A stretch of 64,000 nt of DNA from Microvirga ossetica (lineage in GTDB: Bacteria; Pseudomonadota; Alphaproteobacteria; Rhizobiales; Beijerinckiaceae): assembly GCF_002741015.1 (NCBI RefSeq), contig NZ_CP016619.1, positions 248,001 to 312,000 on the forward strand, given 5' to 3'. The position numbers and the translations under genes are program-made. Shown piece by piece: positions 44,465 to 51,794 of the stretch. Positions within the stretch are counted from its first letter, which is position 1. The number at the start of each line of letters is the position of its first letter. The notes under the pieces were generated by a model, which was not told the origin of the DNA, did no database searches, and worked only from the letters and a program-made list of their open reading frames with translations.

Positions 44465-44714
44465 GCGGCGTTCCTTCCCTATCTGCCGGCGCAGCACAGA
44501 CCACGGGAATGTAGCAGGAGTGCGACTCCACGCTGGGCGGGCCCTTGCCCGGCTGCTCAGTCACAGTTCACAAATCAGAGGAGCTCGACCATAGTCCGGC
44601 CAAATCATATCCGAAGACGGCGCACTATGGTGAGGGGGCAAAGAGTGTTGTCCAGTCCGGCAAACCAGCTCAAGCGGGGCAAGACAACTCGACGCGTTGG
44701 CGGCCGTCATCCCA

Positions 44715-45801
44715 ATGTCCTCGGCCGATCGCTATGCCGAGGTCCTGACCGATGCTGACGTCGCCACTCTGAAGCACTTAGCCGATACGGGAATGGGCGC
44801 CAACACGCTGCGCGCCCTCGCCTCTGATCTCGCCTACCTCGAGGCTTAGTGCCGCGCCGCGACCGGAGGCCCCCTCCCATGGCCAGTCGACCCGGAGCTC
44901 GTCCTGAAGTTCATTGCCCATCACATGTGGGACCCGGATCAGAAGGCTGTCGATCCGGCTCACGGGATGCCCGGCGACGTGATTGAGGAACTCAGGCAGC
45001 GCAAGATCCTGAAAGTCAACGACCACACGCGGCCAAGACTGTATCCCGACGGCTGTCCAACTGGTCGACCCTGCACCAGTGGAAAGGCGTTGACGCCCCG
45101 TTTGATCATCCCGGCATCTAGAAGGCCGTTCGTCTGGCGATGAAGGCCTCAAATCGCGAACCCCAGCGCACGAGTCGCAAGCCCGTTACCCGAGATGTTC
45201 TCGAGCGGCTACTTGCTTCCTGCGGCGGATCGAGGGCACTCGACATCCGCGACCGGGCAATTCTTCTGGTTGCCTTCGCGGCCGGGGGGGGCGGCGGCGC
45301 AGCGAGGTTGCGACGCTGAGGCACTCCCAAATCCCGGTGGTTGATTCGATCAAGCTCCGACCAGCCGATCCAGCGTCTCCAACCATGACCTGCATTCGCA
45401 TTGCACTGGGACGAACGGAAATGACCACCGCAGGGCAGGGGGCTTTCATGTTCGCCGCAGGCCGCGCTGCTGTAGCCCTCCATGACTGGATGCATTTTGC
45501 GGAGATCACATCGGGCCCGATCTTCCGGGAAATCCGAAAGGATGGTTCTATCAGGTCGAACCAGCTGACCCCGCAATCGGTCAATCTCATCCTTAAGAAG
45601 CGCTGCCGGATGGCCGGGCTGGACCCAGCAGATTTCAGCGCCCACGGACCACGTTCCGGCTTCATGATCCAAGCGGGACGTGATGGCATCCCACTGGTAG
45701 ATGCTATGCGCCAGTCAGCCCACAAGTCAGTCCAGCAGGCCGCTGGGCACTACGGCGAGCAGGAACATGCTCAGAGCATGTCGGTCCGGGTCGGACTTTG
45801 A
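44715..45801 (+). pseudogene. Tyrosine recombinase (phage integrase family), heavily decayed
   Basis: Several frames joined give a ~360-residue integrase: MSSADRYAEVLTDADVATLK, LADTGMGANTLRALASDLAY, LEA then TAG (a TGG Trp in relatives), VDPELVLKFIAHHMWDPDQ, KAVRLAMKASNREPQRTSRK and DIRDRAILLVAFAAGG with the first Arg region, then DFSAHGPRSGFMIQAG (HxxR) and QQAAGHYGEQEHAQ (catalytic Tyr). At least one stop and two or three frameshifts (a G-run at about 45285 among them). It lies just upstream of the parS-like sites. Confidence 0.7.
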
Positions 45802-45842
45802 CCTCAGCCAACCACCGCGTCGCTTGGCCCTGGACCCATGTG

Positions 45843-45858
45843 GTGGTCAGCTGACCAC
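45843..45858. promoter_or_regulatory. parS: parS-like palindrome 1
   Basis: GTGGTCAGCTGACCAC, perfect, extended to GG..CC. It differs from the repABC parS pattern (GTTNNCNGCNGNNAAC) only at positions 3 and 14. Confidence 0.75.
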
Positions 45859-45891
45859 CGGACATCTTGGGCGCCCCTATGGCCCCTCACT

Positions 45892-45907
45892 GTGGTCAGC
45901 TGACCAC
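45892..45907. promoter_or_regulatory. parS: parS-like palindrome 2
   Basis: The same 16-bp palindrome, extended by T/A to 18 bp. 49 bp after palindrome 1. Confidence 0.75.
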
Positions 45908-46064
45908 AGAACGGATCTTTCAAACCAAGCACCTCGTAGAGGCTGGCGGACAATCACGGAAGGCAGGCCGGTTGCCTATGCGGCGGCCCCTTGCTCGATC
46001 ACACAGGTTCCAGTCGCACAGCCGTCCACGTACCAAATTCGTCTCGTGCTCATCATGGCCTAAT

Positions 46065-46092
46065 AGCTCCAAGTTGAGAGCTCCAAGTTGAG
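46065..46092 (+). repeat. Tandem 14-bp direct repeat
   Basis: AGCTCCAAGTTGAG twice without a gap, next to palindrome 3. Confidence 0.7.
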
Positions 46093-46101
46093 CTGCCGCC
46101 C

Positions 46102-46117
46102 GTGGTCAGCTGACCAC
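46102..46117. promoter_or_regulatory. parS: parS-like palindrome 3
   Basis: Perfect 16-bp copy, 210 bp after palindrome 2. Confidence 0.75.
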
Positions 46118-46236
46118 AAACCCCGGATCGATCCACCAGCGGCGGGCTGGGCGCGCTATAGCCTTCCAGATCCGGTAGTCAGCAGTGGTAATCGTAACGC
46201 GATATCAATGCAAACTCTGGCATAGATGCTCTTGTT

Positions 46237-46252
46237 GTGGTCAGCTGACCAC
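46237..46252. promoter_or_regulatory. parS: parS-like palindrome 4
   Basis: Perfect 16-bp copy, with TGT/ACA flanks. Confidence 0.75.
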
Positions 46253-46349
46253 AAAATCCACAGGTGCCGGCGACATTTCCAAACTATCGGGCCAGATATC
46301 CTCCCTTGCTCGTAGTGCCTGTGAGAACGATGCCGAGCTGGAGGTTTAA

Positions 46350-46365
46350 GTGGTCAGCTGACCAC
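46350..46365. promoter_or_regulatory. parS: parS-like palindrome 5, near the repA promoter
   Basis: Perfect 16-bp copy, 107 bp before the repA start, so RepB binding here could also repress repAB. Confidence 0.75.
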
Positions 46366-46472
46366 GACCTGAGTACCCGCGAACGCATTAACAGGTTTTT
46401 AACGTCTCTACGGCCTACTCACGGACGAAAGCAGTTCTTCGCGCTGCAGACCGTTACTACGAGAGGCGAACC

Positions 46473-47681
46473 GTGGCCCAAGCGTTATTGAAATCAGATC
46501 TGAAGACCGTTCTTGAAGACCTGATCGCTGAGCATGCCAGCGGTCTATCAGAGAAGCTGAATGAACAGCGCCTAATGCTGTATCCACCAACTGCGCGTAA
46601 AACATTGCGGAAATTTACGTCGGGAGAAGTGGCTCGCCTCGTCGGCATCAACGACAGCTATCTTCGGCGCCTTTCCTTGGAAGGGAAGGGGCCTGAGCCT
46701 GAAATGGCACCTAACGGCCGCAGACTCTACAGTCTTGAGGAAATCAATGCACTGCGGGCCTATCTCGACGAAAGCGGCAAGTCTGAACGCGGCTACGTCA
46801 AGCATCGCTCAGGAAGCGAGCACCTTCAGGTCATCTCCGTTGTGAATTTTAAAGGTGGAAGCGCCAAGACGACGACGGCTGCTCACCTGGCACAGCACTT
46901 GGCTCTCAGCGGATACAGAGTCCTGGCGATCGACCTAGATCCGCAAGCAAGCCTATCCGCTCTCCATGGCTTCCAACCAGAATTCGACGTTGGTGAGAAC
47001 CAGACCCTCTACGGCGCAATCCGTTACGATGACGAGGTCAGGGAGATCAGCGAGGTGATCCAGGAAACATACTTCCCTGGACTGCACATCATTCCAGGCA
47101 ACCTCGAGCTCATGGAATTTGAGCACGAGACACCCAAGGCCCTAACGAGCCGAGATCCGAACCAACCGCTCTTCTTTGCGCGGATGGGTATTGCACTTGG
47201 ACCTGTCGCTGAAAATTACGACGTCGTGATCATCGACTGTCCTCCGCAGCTCGGATACATCACCCTATCAGCCCTATGCGCCAGCACCGCGATGCTCGTC
47301 ACAGTGCATCCGCAAATGCTGGACGTCATGTCTATGTGCCAGTTCCTAACTATGACCTCAGACCTGCTGAGCGTCGTCAGAAACGCCGGCGCCACTCTCG
47401 AGTACGACTGGTTGAAGTACCTCGTTACCCGCTATGAGCCGGGCGATGGACCACAGAACCAAATGGTCTCGTTCATGCGGGAGCGATTCGGGGAACATGT
47501 CCTGAACTATCCGGTACTCAAGAGCACAGCAATTTCGGATGCCGGGATCACCAAGCAAACCCTCTACGAGGTTTCGCGCGAGCAGTTCACGAAGTCGACT
47601 TACGACCGGGCGTTTGAATCCCTGAACAACGTAAACTCTGAGATCGAGAGCCTCATCACAAAAGCTTGGGGGAGAGCATAA
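46473..47681 (+). CDS. repA: Plasmid partition ATPase RepA (ParA type)
   Basis: 402 residues from GTG 46473. An N-terminal DNA-binding part (TSGEVARLVGINDSYLRRLS, residues 49-68) is typical of the longer type Ia/RepA ParA proteins and lets RepA repress its own operon. The ATPase has the deviant Walker A KGGSAKTTT (127-135), Walker A' DLDPQAS and Walker B VVIIDCPPQ. It drives segregation of the replicon together with RepB and parS. Its stop overlaps the repB start (TAATG), so the two are translationally coupled. Confidence 0.9.
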   Translation: MAQALLKSDLKTVLEDLIAEHASGLSEKLNEQRLMLYPPTARKTLRKFTSGEVARLVGINDSYLRRLSLEGKGPEPEMAPNGRRLYSLEEINALRAYLDESGKSERGYVKHRSGSEHLQVISVVNFKGGSAKTTTAAHLAQHLALSGYRVLAIDLDPQASLSALHGFQPEFDVGENQTLYGAIRYDDEVREISEVIQETYFPGLHIIPGNLELMEFEHETPKALTSRDPNQPLFFARMGIALGPVAENYDVVIIDCPPQLGYITLSALCASTAMLVTVHPQMLDVMSMCQFLTMTSDLLSVVRNAGATLEYDWLKYLVTRYEPGDGPQNQMVSFMRERFGEHVLNYPVLKSTAISDAGITKQTLYEVSREQFTKSTYDRAFESLNNVNSEIESLITKAWGRA

Positions 47682-48820
47682 TGACCCGTAAAATCATCGC
47701 CAGCATGCTTTCGGGAGCGATTGACCCTGCTGCCCCCACCGAAAAGCCCACCCCCGCTGACAATGTACAGCCGCATCCCGCGTCACTGGCCCCTCGCAAG
47801 CGATCTCCCCTTGCACAGGGAGGGAGCATCGGCGGGAACAGCGCCGTTGGCGCGATCAACAAGGCCCTTGAGACTGTACTGTCCGCGCAAGGGGACGTAA
47901 GTGAGCTACGTGCGCAGCTCGCCTCTGGCCAAGCGATCGTCGAACTCGACCCTGAGATCATTGAAGGATCCTTCGTTCGAGATCGAATGGACGGGTCTGA
48001 TGCTGCCCACGATTCCCTCGTTGAGGCTATCAGAGCCCGTGGTCAGCAGGTTCCTATCCTCGTCCGTCCTCATCCGACCAGGCTTGGTCACTACCAAGTT
48101 GCCTATGGTCACCGCCGACTGAGAGCAGTTACGCAACTCGGAATTAAGGTCCGGGCTGTCGTCAAGCAAATGAGTGACGACGAACTCGTCGTTGCCCAAG
48201 GTCAAGAAAATAACGCACGCCTCGATTTGACCTATATCGAGCAGGCAATGTTCGCCTTCCGCCTTGAGCAACGCGGGTTCTCGCGCGCTACAATCACCGA
48301 AGCTCTCTCGATCGATAAATCCAATCTCGCCAAACTGATCAGTGTTCCCAACAAGGTTCCTCATACAGTTATTGAGGCGATCGGCCATGCGCCCGGTATC
48401 GGACGGGGACGATGGCTGGAACTCACAGATCTCCTTCAGGATCAGGCTAGTCTGGAGCGGGCGCAATCAATCATCAGCCGTGATGAATTTGGGAACGTAG
48501 AGAGCGCTGACCGTTTCCAGCGCTTACTGACAGACCTCTCCGAGAGTGCAGCATCCACTAGCTCAAATGGTGCGACAGGTCCTTCCACGGACAGCCAGGA
48601 TGCTCCCGCCTCACAGATACCGGCTTCTAAGTCCGCGCCAATTTACTGGAACGACCCTACCGGCCGAAAAATTGCTCGAATCGTCAAGGATCACAAGAGC
48701 GTCACTCTAAAGGTTAATCGGAAGCTTGCCCCTGAGTTTGGTGATTACCTCGTCTCAAAGCTCGACGAACTCTACGGCAGCTTCCGAGCTCAACACCAGC
48801 AAGACAGTACTCACGAATGA
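47681..48820 (+). CDS. repB: Plasmid partition protein RepB (ParB type)
   Basis: 379 residues from ATG 47681. The ParB N-terminal domain has LVEAIRARGQQVPILVRPHP and YQVAYGHRRLRAVTQLGIKV (box II, CTP-binding GxxRxxA-like), then QENNARLDLTYIEQAMFAFR. A helix-turn-helix follows (FSRATITEALSIDKSNLAKL). It binds the parS-like palindromes upstream and stimulates RepA. In repABC operons repC follows within about 200 bp; here it does not. Confidence 0.9.
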   Translation: MTRKIIASMLSGAIDPAAPTEKPTPADNVQPHPASLAPRKRSPLAQGGSIGGNSAVGAINKALETVLSAQGDVSELRAQLASGQAIVELDPEIIEGSFVRDRMDGSDAAHDSLVEAIRARGQQVPILVRPHPTRLGHYQVAYGHRRLRAVTQLGIKVRAVVKQMSDDELVVAQGQENNARLDLTYIEQAMFAFRLEQRGFSRATITEALSIDKSNLAKLISVPNKVPHTVIEAIGHAPGIGRGRWLELTDLLQDQASLERAQSIISRDEFGNVESADRFQRLLTDLSESAASTSSNGATGPSTDSQDAPASQIPASKSAPIYWNDPTGRKIARIVKDHKSVTLKVNRKLAPEFGDYLVSKLDELYGSFRAQHQQDSTHE

Positions 48821-48876
48821 TGGTAGCAGAGGGCAGGGCTCATGGTTCTGCCCTCACGATATTTTCTCCAGATGCT

Positions 48877-49160
48877 CTAACCCGGCCGGCTTGTCAGATT
48901 TTTCCCTTCCGCAACGATCTCAAGGAGCTCGTCGGGAAGCGGTCTCTGAAGCTTCAGAGCATCTTCAGTCGGCGCAATGAGCCAGATGTCATACTCCTCA
49001 GGCGTGGTGAGGATTACCGGCATCGCTTTCGGATGGATTGGTCCGACCACGCCGTTGGGCTCTGACGTGAGAAGCGAATAGAGCAGGTGTTCACCTTCAA
49101 CGGGATCAGCCTTCGGTTCACGCACGCCGGTCCAAGAGCGCCAAATACCAGCAAAGGCGG
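48877..49160 (-). pseudogene. SOS-response-associated peptidase (SRAP/YedK), C-terminal fragment
   Basis: The reverse frame reads FAGIWRSWTGVREPKADPVE, then LLYSLLTSEPNGVVGPIHPK, then AMPVILTTPEEYDIWLIAPT and ALKLQRPLPDELLEIV. This is the second half of the SRAP fold, including the PIHPKAMPVIL motif with the active-site His. The N-terminal half with the catalytic Cys2 is missing. The break falls at the edge of res-like site B. SRAP proteins seal abasic sites in single-stranded DNA. Confidence 0.75.
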
Positions 49161-49294
49161 AGTAGGGGAGGGTATGAGCTGGTAAGAACTGCTATCCGCA
49201 GGCGATATTCTGTACATAGTTAGATGCTGCGTTCAATTGATCGTTTGAAGACGTCTTTTAAGCCATTTTGTTAATCAGCAGGCGAGGGGAGGGC
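49156..49294 (-). other. Res-like recombination site B (inverted relative to A)
   Basis: Matches 41709-41844 on the opposite strand, with the same three blocks: CAAAATGGCTT and CGTCTTCAAACGATC, TATGTACA 20 bp later, and CCTCCCCTACTC. The last block corresponds to codons 3-6 of the recombinase gene at site A, yet no recombinase follows; truncated SRAP DNA does. Confidence 0.65.
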
Positions 49295-49929
49295 TTTCCC
49301 AAAGTCGGCGAAAGTGCTTGAAAAACAAAGGCTTTAACGACTCGACTGGCAACGAGAAGCCTACATAGGTGCCCGTGATCAGATCTCTGATGGAGCAGCT
49401 CACGATGCAGCCGAGCAATATGGCGTTTATCCAACCACCAGACTGTAGCTGCTTCCGGATTAGCTTCCCCAGTTACGCTTGCTCTCAATGATTGCAATGG
49501 CTTAGTAGTAAAACGAAGCGTGGCATTCGGAAGAGGCCAGGTTCGGATGCATTACGTGAGAGTAGCCTTGCTACGATCCATGCCGCTCCTGCAGCGATGA
49601 CCAGGGAGGGCAGGAGGCAGTTCGCTGCCCGATAGGCATCCACAGTGAAGAGCTGACCTTCTTACGGCCATGCCTAAAGGCTGAGTTTGATCTCCAACCA
49701 GTGGCTGCCCCGCTGGAGATCAGGTGCGGCCGGCTCATCTGCTTTTCGAGCATTTGATCTCACAGGGAAGGGCAGAGCGAACATTTCTTCTTGTTCAGCG
49801 TCAATTCTGTCCCAGTTTCAAACTTGGTCGTGCCCCCCCGGCCGATGAGAGGGATCGCATGAGACTGGAGCGACGCATTCTCTACGACCCATGGGCATTG
49901 TGTTGCCTCCTCGAGTGGGGTTGGCAGCG
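49295..49929. other. Intergenic stretch, no supported gene
   Basis: Between site B and the cytochrome gene. A minus-strand frame at 49258-49497 and others are open, but they overlap site B or lack ribosome sites and family similarity. The region probably holds the promoter of the molybdenum hydroxylase operon near its right end. Confidence 0.4.
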
Positions 49930-51315
49930 ATGAGCGCCCGGCGGATTCTCGCAGGTCTCGCAATCCTCCTCGTCCTAGGTGCAGGAGCCTTCGTCGCTTA
50001 CGCATGGCACTCGGCGATTGGTCCTGTTGATCCGCCTGCTCGGGCAAGCTTCGACCCCGCGCTTGTATCTCGCGGTGCGGATCTCGCCGCTATCGGAAAC
50101 TGCAATGTCTGCCACACGGCTCCGGGCGGAGCGCCTTTCGCCGGCGGCCTCGGCATTCCGACACCCTTCGGAACAATCTATTCGACCAACATCACGCCCG
50201 ATCCCGAGTCGGGCATTGGCCGCTGGTCGGAGGCAGCTTTCATCCGGTCCATGCGCGAGGGCGTTAATCGGGAAGGCCGGCATCTCTATCCCGCCTTCCC
50301 GTATGACCACTATACTCTCGTAACCGACGAGGACAGCCGGGCTCTTTACGCGTTTCTGATGACGCGCAAAGCCGTGTCAGCGGCGTCTCCCGCGAACGAG
50401 CTTCCCTTCCCCTTCAACATCCGAATGCTCCTGGCGGGCTGGAAGGCGCTGTATTTGCGCGAAGGGCCGCTCCAGCCCGACTCTAATCGGTCTGCGGAGT
50501 GGAACCGGGGGCGCTATCTTGTGGAAGGCTTGAGCCATTGCGGCGCCTGCCATACACCGCGTAACCGGCTGGGCGCGGAGAAGAAGGATGAGTATTTCGC
50601 TGGAGCCGAGGTCGAGAACTGGACCGTCTATGCGATCAACGCGAATTCGCCGGCTCCGGTGCCCTGGAACGCCGAGAGCCTCACCTTCTATTTGCGCCAT
50701 GGTTGGCATGAGCACCATGGTGCATCCCGCGGCTCGATGGCGCCGGTGACGGCCAATCTGGGCTCGATTCCCGAAGCCGACGTGCGAGCCATTGCGGCCT
50801 ATGTGAGTGATGCCATGGGCCGTCCGAGTCAGGCGCGGATTGCCCGAGGCGAGGCTGCGTTGGCGACGGCTCGGAAGGAAAGCGAAGCGCCTTTCGCCAT
50901 GCGTGCGAACTCGACTGGCAACGGAGTTGGCGCGGCCATCTTCCTCAGCGCCTGCCAGGGGTGCCATGACGGCCGGCGCCCTGTTCCGTTCGGAGGTCTC
51001 AACCTTCATCTCAGCTCCGCCGTCAGCGCGCCTAATGCTCAAAACATCATCAATGTGACCCTCTTTGGCCTACCCGCGGCCAAGGGTGAGCCGAGTGCCA
51101 TCATGCCGGCCTATCACGGTGTCCTGAATCCGGATCAGCTTGTGGCCCTGCTCAACTACATGCGCGACCGCTTCAGCGACCAGCCGGCTTGGACTGACAC
51201 GCGAGAGCGGGTCACAGCGACGATGAGCGGCGAACGCGAGGTGCCAATCTACCGCATGGATGGCACGACGCAGGCTCCACCGGAAGCCAGTATGAGGACC
51301 ACACCATGGCCGTGA
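49930..51315 (+). CDS. Membrane-anchored triheme cytochrome c
   Basis: 461 residues from ATG 49930. One N-terminal membrane anchor (ILAGLAILLVLGAGAFVAYA) is followed by three c-type haem sites: CNVCH (58-62), CGACH (about 210) and CQGCH (about 340), each with a later Met ligand region (for example AIMPAYHGVLN). This is the electron-accepting subunit seen with membrane alcohol and aldehyde dehydrogenases. Here it is the first gene of an operon with the 2Fe-2S and molybdenum subunits, so it carries electrons from the Mo enzyme in the periplasm to the respiratory chain. It overlaps the next gene by 10 bp. Confidence 0.9.
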   Translation: MSARRILAGLAILLVLGAGAFVAYAWHSAIGPVDPPARASFDPALVSRGADLAAIGNCNVCHTAPGGAPFAGGLGIPTPFGTIYSTNITPDPESGIGRWSEAAFIRSMREGVNREGRHLYPAFPYDHYTLVTDEDSRALYAFLMTRKAVSAASPANELPFPFNIRMLLAGWKALYLREGPLQPDSNRSAEWNRGRYLVEGLSHCGACHTPRNRLGAEKKDEYFAGAEVENWTVYAINANSPAPVPWNAESLTFYLRHGWHEHHGASRGSMAPVTANLGSIPEADVRAIAAYVSDAMGRPSQARIARGEAALATARKESEAPFAMRANSTGNGVGAAIFLSACQGCHDGRRPVPFGGLNLHLSSAVSAPNAQNIINVTLFGLPAAKGEPSAIMPAYHGVLNPDQLVALLNYMRDRFSDQPAWTDTRERVTATMSGEREVPIYRMDGTTQAPPEASMRTTPWP

Positions 51316-51794
51316 ACCTCACCGTCAACGGCAAGACCCATCAGGTCGATGCCGATCCCGAGACCCCGCTGCTCTACGTGCTGCGCGACAACCTGGAGCT
51401 CAACGGAGCCAAATACGGTTGTGGCATCGGGCAGTGCGGCGCCTGTACGGTGATGGTCGATGACGAGGCCGTGCTCTCCTGCGTGACGCCGCTGCTGCTG
51501 CTGGAGGGACGTCGCGTCACCACGGTAGAGGGGCTGGGAACGCTGGCGAAGCCGGGACCGATGCAGCAGGCCTTCATCGAGGAGCAGGCCGCTCAGTGTG
51601 GTTACTGCATTCCCGGCATGATGATGCGCGCCCAAGCCCTGCTGCAGGTGGATCCCTCTGTCAGCGAAGCGGCAATCCGCGCCCATCTCGAGCCCAATCT
51701 CTGTCGCTGCGGCACGCATATGCGCATCATCAAGGCCGTGATGCGGGCCGGCGACTTGATGCGTCAGAACCCCCAAGGCGGAGGTGCCACCTGA
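51306..51794 (+). CDS. 2Fe-2S subunit of a molybdenum hydroxylase
   Basis: 162 residues. The plant-type ferredoxin part has NGAKYGCGIGQCGACTVMVD and the helical part has AAQCGYCIPGMMM and HLEPNLCRCGTHMRII, giving eight cysteines for two 2Fe-2S clusters. It relays electrons from the molybdenum subunit to the cytochrome. No signal peptide; it is probably exported with the Tat-targeted Mo subunit. Stop and next start overlap (TGATG). Confidence 0.9.
   Translation: MAVNLTVNGKTHQVDADPETPLLYVLRDNLELNGAKYGCGIGQCGACTVMVDDEAVLSCVTPLLLLEGRRVTTVEGLGTLAKPGPMQQAFIEEQAAQCGYCIPGMMMRAQALLQVDPSVSEAAIRAHLEPNLCRCGTHMRIIKAVMRAGDLMRQNPQGGGAT

Noticed and set aside
45843..46365. CRISPR array
   Set aside because: The repeats are 16-bp perfect palindromes with very uneven spacing (49 to 210 bp) and no cas genes; they fit parS.
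49258..49497. Minus-strand frame of 79 residues (WWLDKRHIARLHREL...)
   Set aside because: It overlaps res-like site B at its end, has no ribosome site, and no similarity was recognised.
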